A stretch of 64,000 nt of DNA from Dastarcus helophoroides. Taxonomy: Eukaryota > Arthropoda > Insecta > Coleoptera > Bothrideridae. The position numbers were made by a program, and so were the translations under genes. Of the stretch, positions 33,919 to 45,743 are shown piece by piece (positions within the stretch are counted from its first letter, which is position 1; the number at the start of each line of letters is the position of its first letter). The notes under the pieces were generated by a model. The model made no database searches and was not told where the DNA came from. It was given only the letters and a program-made list of their open reading frames with translations. Location of the stretch: contig CM053333.1 in the NCBI GenBank assembly GCA_028583605.1, positions 9,952,638 through 10,016,637 of the forward strand, written 5' to 3'.

Positions 33919-35451
33919 AGGTAGGAAAGTTTGAAAATTGGTAAATTCGAAAATCTAAAAGTCTATAGTTCGAAAAATTCGAAAACTGAAAGTTCGAAAG
34001 TTGATAGTTTAAAATGTGGAAAGTTCGAACGTATGAAAGTTGTAAAACTGGAAAGTTCGAAAAATAGAAAATTTGAAAGTTTGGAATTTGAAAAACTTAA
34101 AAATCAATAGTCAAAGTTTGAATAATCGAAACTTTGAAAGCGAGAAAGCTCGAGTTCAAACATTTGAAAGTCGAACTTTCGAATGTTCGTAAGATTAAAA
34201 ATCAAAAGTTCTAAGACCGAAATATCGAAAGTTGGAAAGTTAATAAATTTGAAAGTTTGAAATCTCGAAAGTTTTTTAAGTTAGAAACATTGAAAATTCG
34301 AAAACTTGACAGTTAGAAGGTTCGAAAATGTTAACAGTTCCGAAAGTTCTAAAGCTCGAAAGTTTTAAAGTTGAATAGTTTGAAAAACTAAAAATTAAAA
34401 GGCAGGAAAGTTCAAAAATTGAAAAAAGTTTATAAATTGGAAAGTTCGAGAATTTAAAAGTCCGAAAAATTCGAAAATTGAAAGTTTGAAATGTGGAAAT
34501 TTTGAACGTGTGGAAGTTCTAAAACTGAAAAGTTTGAGAGTTAAAAAGTTTAAAAGTGCGAAAATTTAAGAGTTGTAAAATTAGAAAATTTGAAAGTTTG
34601 AAAATTCAAAAGTTTGAGATTTAAAAAACTTGAAAATCAATAGTTTAGAGTTTGATAATCGAAACTTTAAAAGTTAGAAACCTCGAGTCCGAAAATTTAA
34701 ATGTTGAAAAGTTCAAAAATTAACAGTCGATAGTTCTAAGGTTGAAAAATATGAGAAATCAAAAATAAAGTTGAACTGGAAAGTTCGATGGTTGGGGGTT
34801 TTAAAATTTCGAAAAATCGAAGGACTGAAAGTAAAAATGTTCGAAAATTTGAAACTAAAAAATTTGTACATTCGGAAGATCGAAAATGGACAGCTCTAAA
34901 ATAGGAAGCTTGAGAGTTAGAATATTCGAAAATTTGAGAGTTTCAAAAGTCAAAAGTTAGAGAATTTAAAAGTCGATGGTTCAAAGGCTCGAAAAATTCT
35001 TGGAAATTTCAACAATTGAAAATCTATATTTCGAGAATTAAAAGTATAAAATTTGAATAGTTCAAGTATTCGCAAGTTCGAAACTGAAAGATGCAAAATG
35101 GGAAAGCTTGACAATTTAAAAGTTGAAAACCTTAAAAGTTGTAAAATTTAAAAGTCAAAGGAAGATTCGAAAATGGAAAGTTTGAACATTTATAAATTGG
35201 AACTTTCTCTTTAGAACTTTGACCTAAACCGCTAAATGACAAGAGAAAGGCCAAAATTTCGGAACTAAAGGTGTAATAAAATTTAAATTTCAATTAACAA
35301 AAAGTTGACTGAAATCTTGAAATTTTTCAAAAAATATTCATGAACCCCAAATGGATGGCTTTCTTCATTTTAATCGTCAAAATGATTTTGGAAATACGAC
35401 AAGATTTCGTCATATTTACATAGGGGCCCCCTCCAATGAGTTACACAGAGC

Positions 35452-35477
35452 CACGAGCAAGCTTAAGCTTGCTCGTG
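35452..35477. repeat. Perfect 26-bp palindrome
   Basis: CACGAGCAAGCTT followed by its exact reverse complement with no spacer. It touches the next palindrome. Confidence 0.97.
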
Positions 35478-35507
35478 ACTCAGGGGTGGATTAATCCACC
35501 CCTGAGT
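35478..35507. repeat. Perfect 30-bp palindrome, two hAT-like ends head to head
   Basis: ACTCAGGGGTGGATT followed by its exact reverse complement. The half CAGGGGTGGATTAA is the same end found on the MITE at 57419-57608, so this looks like two such termini fused. Confidence 0.9.
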
Positions 35508-35997
35508 TCAAATGTATTGAATCCTCGCAGTTAGTAGACGATACATTTAAGAATGAGTTAAAAACATAAGAAATTTTCACAGCCAACTTGATGACTTTTT
35601 CATTTGACACCAAAGTTTTTGGGGTATGGGCCGAGTGAATAAACTATTCCATTTTGCTTTATCACGTTTAATCTAACGAGGCCTGAGGGTGAAAAACTCA
35701 GGAGTTTACGTCGTAATTTTACGGTTTGTCTTTATCGTAATGCCTCCACAGTGCGAACTTGTTTCATTAACCATAAAATTGTTCTAAACTTTGTTACTTA
35801 ACGGTGAAAGGTGAAGTAATGTTTCTAAATTATGCAGCAACATAAAGAAAAATAATGACTAATAACTCTGCATATATAGTGATGTCCGCTTATAACGAAC
35901 TTCGGGGCACCGAAGAAATCAGTTCGTTATAAGCGAACTTCATATGACGTAAATACTAATTAACAAAATAATAGTACTTTAATCCGTCCGTACCTTA
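35508..35997. other. Intron with a small inverted repeat at 35883-35935
   Basis: Mostly unique. At 35887-35935, CCGCTTATAACGAACTTCGG is followed by GTTCGTTATAAGCGAAC, an imperfect hairpin. Its TATAACGAAC word is shared with the element at 38590. Confidence 0.55.
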
Positions 35998-37667
35998 TGC
36001 TGCGTATCCACTGGGCAACATTTTTCGAACAGTTTACGAGAAGTTCGCAAACAGTTTAAAAACTGTTCGCGAACTGTCAGCGCACTGAGTGCGCACTAAT
36101 GGCGCCTATCCACCGACGTTCGCGAACAACTCGCGAACATCCAGTACCTGTTCCCAAAATGTTCCCGATTTGTATCTATCTGTATCTGTATACATCTTTT
36201 GATGTTACCGACAGCCAACGGGAATTTTGGCGAACACCATGCGAACAGGTCAACGCTACTAATGTTACACGAGCTGTTCGCGAACTCCGGTGAATACGCA
36301 CCATAAGAGATCGGGATTCGGCGAACATATATTTTGATATTGTCGACCGCCATCGGGAATTTTGACGAACAACACCCAAACAGAGTCAACAATAATAATA
36401 TTGCACGAGATATTCGCGAACATAATGTGAACATTTTACGAACAGGTACTGGATAATCAGATAACAGTTCGCGAACAATTCATGAACACTTCGCAAACAA
36501 TTCGCTAGCAGTTTGCGAACAAATTGCTAAATGTTCGCAAACTGTTACTTGGTGAATACGCTGAGATCTTATGATGTTACGACAACGAACACCTTGCGAA
36601 TAAGTTCGACGACACTAATGTTAAGCCCCGTCCACACATAGCGAACGAACATGAACAAGCGTCCGCGAACATGAAAAGCATCGACGAGTGCGAACAAACA
36701 TTGAAAAACATAAACCAGCGCGAACGAACGGAAATGTTGTCATTTCCCAACGTTGTCTAAGTACGATTTTCTTATTAATAGGATCGTCTTTAAGTGTTCA
36801 GAATGAATTCATTCCATGCTGCCTCTACGATGTATAAATCAATATTAATCACCGTATCATGTGTTTTTTATTATTTTGGGGTGGCGTGGTAGTCGTTCTC
36901 CGTTCACACCTAAGCAGCATGAACAAGTACAGACGAGCGTTTTCCTTTGATGTACCGACCGACAGCGAATCGCGTTGCCCAACGTTCGCATGTATATCTT
37001 TCTGTTCGTTCGCGCTCTCCGTCATGTCCACACTTAATGCCGGCTCCACACTCGCGCCGCGAAAGTCCCCGAAATAGCGCGAACGCGAGTGTGGAGACTT
37101 TCGCGTCTTCGCGTTCGCGCTTCGCGCTGTTCCCCGTTCGAAGTCGGTTTTTTGGTCCGCGTCAAAGGATTCGCGGAACTTTCGCAAGGCGCAAGCGCGA
37201 ATGCATCCACACTCGCGGCGTGAATTCAGTCACAATTTTAGTCTTTTCTAGTAATTATTGTGTGGTTCCAGAGAGGACTATTTTCTTTTTTTCTTCATTT
37301 GGTGTTTATTTTTAATATACAGATAATTATAATATGCTATAGCGCAAAGCGCAGCGGCAGCAGCAGTGGCTACCTGTGGGTTTATTTCTCTTGGAAGCGC
37401 GAACTACACTGTGAAGTTTGCGAGTGTGGAGAGGCACGTTTTTCGTGCAAAAATCGCACGCGAATCGCAACGTGAATTCACGCAGCGATTCGCGCGCGAG
37501 TGTGGAGCCGGCATAAAAAACTGTTCGCGCTCGCAGACGCTTGTTAACATTCGTTCGTGGCTTTAGACGATATTCGTTTATTGTTCGGTAAAACATAATG
37601 TGAACATTTTGGCGAACAGGTTTTGGATGTTCGCGAACTGTTCGCGAACGCCGATGGATATGCAGCA
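35998..37667. mobile_element. Nest of MITE-like elements with TTCGCGAA-rich inverted ends
   Basis: The outer pair starts TGCTGCGTATCCAC at 35998 and ends GTTCGCGAACG, GGATATGCAGCA at 37667. Further left-arm text (CCTATCCACCGACGTTCGCG, 36107) is the inverse of 37600-37660. A second element (about 36625-37568, CGAACGAACATGAACAAGCG against CGCTTGTTAACATTCGTTCG) lies inside, and a third (37038-37513) inside that. Short frames on both strands are by-products. No transposase is encoded. Confidence 0.8.
37038..37513. mobile_element. Innermost PIF/Harbinger-like MITE with TAA target duplication
   Basis: The ends are TGCCGGCTCCACACTCGCG and its exact reverse complement, with TAA directly outside on both sides (37035-37037 and 37514-37516). 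A three-base TWA duplication is typical of the PIF/Harbinger superfamily. Length is 476 bases, GC-rich ends, no transposase frame. Confidence 0.85.
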
Positions 37668-38580
37668 TTGAAGCGAATATTATTGTACGCGGTTTACGAA
37701 TTGAATTTAAGAAGACAATTTATTTCTGGTGGGGGCTGAAAGCTTCTTAAATTATACTCAACATCCTCAACGGCTTTTCAGGTATCTCAACTAACTATTA
37801 AATTTGAAGACCAAGTTTCGATAAGAATGCGTTTTATGTCGATAATGCGTTTCATGTCGATAATCTCACGAATGCCATATTCTCTCCGTTTAATAGTTTA
37901 AACGTCTCCGTAATTATAACATTTTAATAAGATGTATCGCAAAAGTATACCATAGATACCTACTCGCTACTCGCAGCATATGTTTGAATACTGATTATGC
38001 ACCGATGTCATACCGTAATGTTGGAAAATGTATACCCTGCCATATGACGCCATAAAAACTTTTGAGATATTGTTATTTATGCGAACATGCATTCGTACGT
38101 TTTCACGCAGAGATAACCGCTAGAATTTTCACGGTCTCACTAGGTACGATTAACAATGGGCACCAAAGTGCACGTGTGGGGCCAATATTAATCGTAATTT
38201 TGACCTCAACTGCAAATTACCTAAACACAAGCAACATCGTTGCATTTACAATTTTTATTTTATTACTGTCACTGTAAATTTTCGTACATTTTGACTTTTT
38301 AAATTAGGACGAATATTTTAACTTGAAATTTGTATTTCAATTTAAAAAGAAACCAATTCCAATTATTTAAATATCCTACAAGCTGGGCTCGGTAAGATAA
38401 AATAAAATTTTTGAAATAATTCGAGACAAGTGATGATACAAAAATAAAAAAGATTGAAATTTATAATGTCTGTGGAATTACTTTTTTTTTAATTTTTATC
38501 TTAGTTTAACGATTTTAAACTTGAAATATCCAGGAGGCGGGGAACTGAAAATGTCCATGTTTTAGAACAGCTCGAAAACT
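37668..38580. other. Intron, no recognised feature
   Basis: Unique-looking AT-rich sequence. No exon or repeat was seen. Confidence 0.5.
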
Positions 38581-38582
38581 AC

Positions 38583-38757
38583 AGTCATATTCGAATATAC
38601 GAACTCCGCATATAACGAACAACCGCTTGTAACGAACAAAATTATGGCCCAAAGCTCCATAAGAATGTATGCATTTTTTGTTCGTTATAAACGAACACCC
38701 GTGTATAACGACTATTTAAAGATATCCTTTGTCGTTTGTTATATCCGAAGTTGACTA
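38583..38757. mobile_element. Possible pogo/Tc1-like MITE fragment
   Basis: CAGTCATATTCGAATATACG at the left faces CGTTTGTTATATCCGAAGTT, GACTATG at the right. CATATAACGAACAACCG and GTTCGTTATAAACGAAC form inner inverted repeats. The ends resemble the CAGTCAAACC termini of the element at 58410, but are diverged. Confidence 0.45.
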
Positions 38758-40900
38758 TGAATAGTTTTTTTTTTAATTCTAGTGTACATTCGAAATTTCG
38801 AATTTGTCTTCTTGAGCTTCCGCAAATTATTTTAATTACAGTTTTTTCGAAACTTGCTTCGTAAAAATTCAATTTGTTCTACAGATTTTAAAATTTTCTG
38901 TATTGTTCCCTCGAAAATTTGCATATATACCCCCAAGTTGAGGTACGATCCCAGCTTATGAATTAGAAATTAGGATTGTTTCTTCTAGTAATTTTGTTTT
39001 TTTTCCCAAAGTTTTGACCATCACCAAATGACGACTTTTTTCTCGACGTTTCGAGACATTTTGTTTAATGTGAATTGCGGGTTCATTTCGAATACGTCAG
39101 ATATTTTTTTCGTTCAAGCCTCGGGTGGTGAAAAGTTTATCTAGAATAAATTCCAATAAAACAACTTCTGGCAAAACTCCCAAAACAGTACTTTTGTTTC
39201 AAGTTTTCCACATTTGTATTCTTTCTCTACAGCCGTTTGTTTTTATTAAGTGGTATGTCTTGTGACCCCTTTCTGAAAAGAGCTGCCCCAGATGATTACA
39301 ATTCACTTTTGGCTTTACGATTAAACAAATTAAAATTAAAATAAATAACTGAAAATATAAAAGTAAAAGTAAGTTTTTTTGTAAAGGCTGTTCCATACGT
39401 GCACCATTTTCATATTGACCAAGTTCAAACCGATGGTCACACTCATTTCTAGCGTTTTCTAAAATATCTGAATGTATTTATCGTATTTATTAAGTATTGT
39501 TATATATTTAAAATGATTTAAAGCGCACAGAATTTTAACCACTTTATTTAACGTGGACAATACATCGAATAACATAAAATAAATTATTAAATCAATCACA
39601 TAAGGGAGCGTATATATTGTACCAGACACCTGTTCGGGAAATTTCCATCCATCAGTTGGTCTAGAGTCTAGACTATCTAGATGGCACATGAGTCACTTCG
39701 AGATCTGGCAAATTCCATTAAAGGGGCCCACGTACCACGTTTTTAATTCAACACTATCAATTCGTTAAAGTATCCATATCATTATGCTCTTTTGACCCAT
39801 TAAACAATAAGTCTAACAAATACTGCAAAATGGCTTCGACAAACCAAATATTCTGATATGTATTTAGAGACTATATTTCGTGCTATTTCCGAAAAAATTA
39901 ACGGTAAAACTGTATTTAAAATTTATTTGCCAATTTATCGCCGATAAACACAAAATATAAATTGTAGTGGTTTATATGTTGTTAAAGTTATTTGCTCATT
40001 CGGAGGTTTACGATTACGTTTTCATCGTGCCATATCCTGAAGCCATTTTGGAGAAATCTTGGCAGGAAGCGTCGTAAAATAAAGGAGGTACGATCCCCAA
40101 GAATTCTATTTATTCGCTAATAGCATCGGCAGGCAATCACACCGAGTATTAATAAGTGTTATTATTGATAATTAAGAAACGTATATAAAGTTTGGAATTA
40201 ATTGGTATAATTAGAGGCAATTCTGAGGATTCGCGGCTAATGAGAAATGCAGTCAAGTACCTTAGAATAATTGTAAATTGTCTTATTAGAACCGACGCGT
40301 TTGTCACTGATATGGGGAAAAGGGAGACACATAATAAGAGCTGCAGTTTCGTTACTAGATGACCATAACAGGTTACATATGTCTCAACGGCTTGTTTTTA
40401 GGGCCTTATTCTCGATAGGTAATTGGCTCTCGGCTACGTGAACTTCATATTTTCATAATAAATCTTGTAAATGCATCTTCCATATCAATCAGTTTGAGAA
40501 AACACACAACCACGCAGAATTCATTACTTTTAACTGCTCCCCTTTTTTCCCTTTTATTATTTATTAATGAATTAAGTCTCGCTTTAATCGAGAGCCAATA
40601 ACGAAACTTCTAAACATGGATATGGTTAACAATCCGTTTATTAAGTTTTTCTGTTCCACTTAGAGCCAAATAAAAATGTTTGCATTTATTAAACAAATTA
40701 GGTACAGTACAGCTGCTGTGACATGTACAATGTTTTTCATTGAGACAGTATTCAGCTAACATTTAAGGCTTCTTTAGAAAGGCTAAGAGAACAGTGATTT
40801 GCTGCCTAGGAGCCCAAGGCCCCCTAAGCTTGGGATTCCGGTGCCTAGCCCTCCAATAGCAACTAGAGATGCAAACGATAGTTCTATGTTTTGAAGTAAA
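38758..40900. other. Non-repetitive part of the 18.6-kb intron
   Basis: Largely unique sequence. ATTGGCTCTCG at 40422-40432 recurs as its exact inverse at 40589-40599, flanking a 156-base segment rich in TAAT and ATTA words. No exon found. It is a candidate for conserved regulatory DNA, by composition only. Confidence 0.45.
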
Positions 40901-41810
40901 AAATTTCTTAATTAAAGTTGAGATTTGATAACTAAGATAGAAATTTCAATATTTTTTTGGACTTGGAAGTCGAATTTGGGAGAAAAGAGTCGAATTTTCG
41001 AAATCGCAATCGAAATATAAATAAATCCACTTTATAACAAAAAATTTCGAAATTTTTTATCATCAAAATAAAACTTTTTGAAAAAATTTCGAATTAAGCT
41101 GATGGATTGAAGTTATTAAAAAATCCTGAATTTTCCAACTTAAAAATTTTGAGTTAAACTCGAAATTTGTAAAAGAATCGATATTTTAGACATTTTTTTA
41201 AAGTTCAATCCCCATGTTAGAAAAATTATAGAGAAATTTATAAAAATAACTTATTAAAAAATGTCTTCTCAAAGTAATGACTTATAAGACATTTTGATTT
41301 TTTAGTAAAGGGCCTTATATTCAAAATTTTATTCAAATACCGAATTTAAAATTTAAATTTTTTAATTCCAAAACTGTAAAACTGTTATCACAAAATCCAA
41401 GTTTTTTTCAAAATTTGGTGTTAAATCTCGAATAATCGCTTGTATAAATTTCCAGTTCTCAAAATTTGAATATTTTTTTTTAAATGGGGGTTTAAGCTTG
41501 AAAAACTTGCAAAATTTAACATTATTTTAATAAAATTTAAAACGTAAGATTGAAATTTCAAATAGAAAAAAAAGAAATTTTGAGAAAAGTTTAAATTTTT
41601 TTAGAAACAAAATCTCACATTTAAAAGTCAAAATTTTGGAAAAAATTCGAATAAGTTTAAGGAAAAAATTCTAAGATTTAGGGTGAAAAATCGAAAATGA
41701 ACTCGAAATTTTAAGAACTTTGTCATTTAAAAATGTTATACTCCTTCTGAATATCCTGAATATAACTAAAAATCTATTTTTTTAAAATTTCGACTGAGAT
41801 TTCAAAATAT
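40901..41810. repeat. Degenerate AAATTTCGA array
   Basis: GAAATTTCGA, AAAATTTGAG and TCGAAATTTT words in irregular steps, A-rich on the + strand. Confidence 0.6.
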
Positions 41811-42107
41811 TTTTTGTTGTTGTTGTTGATTGTGAGTTGTGACCTGTTAATGACTTTTTTTAGAGTATTTTACCTTTTTGGTGCCTTCTTTAGCTTTTCG
41901 TGTTTGCCTAATTTAACGTTTTGCTCACCTTTTTACTTTGCTTTATTATGCTTAAAATCCGGTCTCTAATAATAAGAAATGGCGCCAAATTTGAAAAAAA
42001 ATCATCCTTGCATTTCAGTACGAAAACAAAATGATCCATTAAAAATGGTTTTTAAAAAGATCGCACATCTGGAAAGTTCAGTTCTATCTAGTGTGAAGTC
42101 AAAAAAT

Positions 42108-42142
42108 TGGGGGGGGGGCTGCAGCCTCCTATACCCCCCCCC
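42108..42142. repeat. Paired G10 and C9 runs forming a hairpin
   Basis: A run of Gs ending GGGGCTGCAGCCTCC is followed within 15 bases by TATACCCCCCCCCG. The G-run can pair with the C-run around CTGCAG. It is followed by GTGATTACGGGTC. Confidence 0.8.
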
Positions 42143-42159
42143 GTGATTACGGGTCTACA

Positions 42160-42290
42160 TCAATATATTGTTTGTAAACATTGATGTTTCAACATCGATG
42201 GTAAAACATAAAAAATAACGATACATCGTTCAGTTTACAAACGATGTTTGAAAAATCGATGTATTTTATCGCGATAGAATTAGCGCCATC
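42160..42290. repeat. Cluster of CATCGATG/TTTACAAAC inverted words
   Basis: AACATTGATGTTTCAACATC, GATACATCGTTCAGTTTACA and AAAATCGATGTATTTTATCG make several overlapping inverted repeats. A similar cluster lies at 47290-47405. The pair may be the ends of one large element or two separate MITE remnants. Confidence 0.55.
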
Positions 42291-42563
42291 TGTTGCTTAG
42301 AATAAATATTGATGGTACACAATTTTGTAACTAGTCGCTCGATGGCAGCAGTGTATATTTAACAAATTGATGCTGAATTTCTATGCGGCAGGTATACAAA
42401 CAATACAATTATCTGACAACTCATAGTTTAGATATTTTTATTTGGCAATCTATAAAAAACACAAATTTTAAAAGAAAAATGAGAATTTTAAAAAAGTATT
42501 AATTTGAAAACTCGAAGCAATAAACTAAATGTTGACAATTATTTATTATTTACTGAATGTTGG

Positions 42564-42941
42564 TGGAACGGACTGGTCCTTGGTTATCTTCAAAGATTGA
42601 AATACGAATCTTGTTCCCTGAAACCAAGAAAGATAAAAAAACACAACAGCGCGTTTCTATAGCCAAGCTATCATCTTCAGAGAGATACTAGAACATTTTC
42701 TTCTGAAATTCATAAAATTCTACAAATTCATATTGACTTAGATTACTGGTTAATTCTAAGTAAAGTCCATAAGATTGCAGCTCAAGCTTACTTCGTTTAC
42801 TGTACTGATGATCTAATTCGAAATCAAAGCAGCAGCATCTCTCTGAAGATGGTAGTTTGGCTATCGAAACGCGTTAGAGCAACCTCTGTTGTGTTTTTTA
42901 ATCTTTCTGGTTTCAGGGGACAAGATTTGTATTTTAATTTA
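42564..42941. mobile_element. Foldback family FB1, longest copy with 150-bp unique centre
   Basis: The left arm starts TGGAACGGACTGGTCCTTGG and ends AAGCTATCATCTTCAGAGAG. About 145 bases of non-repeated sequence follow, then the right arm from CATCTCTCTGAAGATGGTAG through CTATCGAAACGCGTTAGAGC to GGGGACAAGATTTGTATTTT. This copy best shows the original plan: two inverted arms of about 130-145 bases around a centre. The far right terminus is lost. Confidence 0.9.
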
Positions 42942-42949
42942 TTTAATAT

Positions 42950-44430
42950 TTAATACTTTTAAGAAAATTCTTACCTATCAAGATTTCTAAATTTTCAGTT
43001 CCTTTAAGCCAACTTTCTTTACATAGATTTCCTTTTTTCGAACTTTTAATTTTGTTAATTAATTTAAAACCTTCAAAAAGTCGCAATTTTCATAAAAAAG
43101 ATAATCATTTCTGGAAATAGACCAATTTTCAAGTTAAAAATAAAAATTTCCAAATTAAAACCTAAACAGAATTCTCAAAATATTGAACCTAATTTCCAAA
43201 TTTGGAATATTTGAGAATTTGTCAATTTTTGAGTAAATAAATCTTCATATCTACTACCAAAAACTAGAAATTTTTATCAAAATTTCATGTTTAAATTTGA
43301 AGATTACATATTTTATAATTCCAAGTGTTCTTAGAAATCTCGAATGTTTCCTAAAATTTTGTATTAAATCAAATTTTATTTTTAAATATCTTAGTTTTTT
43401 CCGAATTTTTTTCTCCAAGTCCGGACTTTAATCTTAAAATTTTATCGAAGATTCGACCACTTTTTATAAATATTTAAGATAAAAGTGGAAGCTTTTAGAC
43501 CTTTGAGTTTAGCTTTTAAATGTTAAAAGTTGTTTCCCATATATATCTATAATTTCGAAAAGTCTGCGTTGTTAGAAATATTTGAACTTCAAATGTACTC
43601 TTCGGCTCAAAAAACTTTGTCAGAAAATTCGACTTTTGCATAATATCTACTTTTTTGGAAATCTTTCCTTTTTATTGAACATTTTAACTTTTTATGAAAA
43701 TGTCTATATTTTTCAAAATTTTGACTATTAAAAATTTTGATTTTTTCTGTTTTTCAAAATTTCTCGTTTTTTGAAAATTTGGAAATTTTTTAAATTTCGA
43801 TTTTCAAAAATTTTCTTAGAAATCTCGAACTTTCCTAGAATTTTGTATTAAATCAGACTTTATTTTTATAAATTTTAGATTTTTCCGAATTTTTTCCTCC
43901 AAATCCGACTTTAATCTTAAAATTTTATCGAAAACAATTTTTTCCCATATATGTCTATAATTTCTAAAAGTCTGCTTTGTTCGAAATATTTTAACTTCAA
44001 ATGTACTCTTCATCTCAAAAAACTTTTTCAGAAATTTCGACTTTTTCAAAATATCCACATTTTTGGAAATCCTGCGTTTTTATTGAACATTTTAATTTCT
44101 TATGAAAATGTCTATATTTTTCAAAATTTTAACTATTAAAAATTTCTATTTTTTCGAAAATTTGGAAATTTTTGAAAATTTTGATTTTTAAAAAATTTAG
44201 GATTCATTTGAATATTTTGAATTTTCAAATTTTTGACTTTTTGAAAATTACTAAGACTTGAAGCTACGCTTTTTTAAAATTTTGGCATTTTCACAAAATC
44301 TACTCTGACTTATAAACATGTCGAGTTTTTTTGAACATTTTTGAAAATCTGGAATTTTTTCTGAAAATTTTGATTTTTTATGAAAATTTCAACATTTTTC
44401 AAATTTTCAACTTTTAATTTCACTTTTTAA
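42950..44430. repeat. Degenerate AAAATTT array with a 480-bp duplication
   Basis: Short-word array as elsewhere. Within it, TTCTTAGAAATCTCGAA and TTAATCTTAAAATTTTATCG blocks starting near 43328 are repeated from about 43808. Confidence 0.75.
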
Positions 44431-45600
44431 CAAAAGCTTTCGATTTTTTTTTTTAATTTCGATGTTTTCTAAATTGTCGATTATTTTTTTTCATTCTTTT
44501 TTATTTTAAAATTTCAACTATTTTGAAAATTCAAATTTTTCAAATCACATTATTTTCAAAATTTCACCTATTTTTAAAATTTTTGACTATTTCTCAAAAT
44601 TTCGAACTATTCGCTAAATCTTTACTTTTTCAAAATTACATTTTTTCAAGTTAAATTAGAATCACTTTTAAAAAAGTGAAAATTTTAATTTTTTATGAAA
44701 ATTTCAACATTTTTCAAAATTTCAAGTTTTAATCTCTTCAAAATGTTAATTTTTGTTTTCAGAATTGTGGCTTTTTAAAAATTGCGTCATTTTGAGATCT
44801 CTTTATTTTTTAAAATTCCAAAATTTGTAATTTTCTAAACATTTCACTTTTTAACAAAAGCTTTCGATTTTTTTCAATTTCGATGTTTTCTAAATTGTCG
44901 ATTATTTTTTTTTTCATTCTTTTTTATTTTAAAATTTCAACTATTTTGAAAATTCAAATGTTTCAAATCACATTTTTTTTCAAAATTTCACCTATTTTTA
45001 AAATTTTTGACTATTTCTCAAAATTTCGAACTCTTCGCTACATCTTTACTTTTTCAAAATTACATTTTTTCAAGTTAAATTAGAATCACTTTTAAAAAAG
45101 TGAAAATTTTAATTTTTTATGAAAATTTCAACATTTTTCAAAATTTCAACTTTTAATCTCTTCAAAATGTTAATTTTTGTTTTCAGAATTGTGGCTTTTT
45201 AAAAATTACGTCATTTTGAGATCTCTTTATTTCTTAAAATTTCAAAATTTGTAATTTTCTAAACATTTCACTTTTTAACAAAAGCTTTCGAATTTTTTTT
45301 TCAATTTCAATGTTTTCTAAATTGTCGATTATTTTTTTTCATTCTATTTTATTTTAAAATTTCAACTATTTTGAAAATTCAAATTTTTCAAAGCACATTT
45401 TTTTCAAAATTTCACCTATTTTTAAAATTTTTGACTATTTCTCAAAATTTCGAACTATTCGAATCTTTACTTTTTTAAAGAATTGTGGCTTTTTAAAAAT
45501 TGCGTCATTTTTAGATCTCTTTATTTTTTAAAATTCCAAAATTCGTAATTTTCTAAACATTTCACTTTTTAACAAAAGCTTTCGATGTTTTTTAAATTGT
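44431..45600. repeat. Tandem array of about 425-bp units, three and a half copies
   Basis: CAAAAGCTTTCGATTTTTTT and relatives begin units at 44431, 44865, 45279 and 45573 (spacing 434, 414, 294). Units share TTTAAAAAAGTGAAAATTTT and TTTCAGAATTGTGGCTTTTT. Copies one and two are almost identical; the third is shortened by an internal deletion. Confidence 0.92.
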
Positions 45601-45637
45601 CGATTATTTTTTTTTCTGATTTTATTTTAAAATTAAA

Positions 45638-45743
45638 GTATCTCTCTGAAGATGACTTGGCTGTCGAAACGCGTTAGAGCAACCTTTGCTGTGTTTTTTA
45701 ATCTTTCTTGGTTGCAGGGGACAATTTCTGTATTTCAGTTTTT
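45638..45743. mobile_element. Foldback family FB1, single right arm inside the 425-bp array
   Basis: GTATCTCTCTGAAGATGACT, GTCGAAACGCGTTAGAGCAA and GGTTGCAGGGGACAATTTCT. It sits inside array text: TTATTTTAAAATT stands before it and TTTTAAAATTTCAACTATTT after it. Confidence 0.88.

Larger units (their letters stand above)
31236..35200. repeat. 4-kb purine-biased array of GAAAGTTC/GAAAATTT octamers
   Basis: GAAAGTTCGAAAATTTAAAA-type text fills nearly 4 kb with a basic step of about 8 bases. A larger unit is visible: AAAAATCAAAAGTTC, CCGAAATATCGAAAGTTGGA and GTTCATAAATTTGAAAG recur near 31790, 32585, 33040, 33570 and 34195. The array is interrupted by a pyrimidine microsatellite (31976-32160) and by one FB1 element (33738-33918). 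No coding capacity. Confidence 0.93.

Noticed and set aside
35452..35507. Rho-independent-type terminator or attachment site
   Set aside because: The window is eukaryotic nuclear DNA; the palindromes fit transposon ends better.
36096..37668. Several 60-122-codon frames on both strands
   Set aside because: They lie in nested inverted repeats rich in TTCGCGAA, where mirror frames are expected; no transposase motif.
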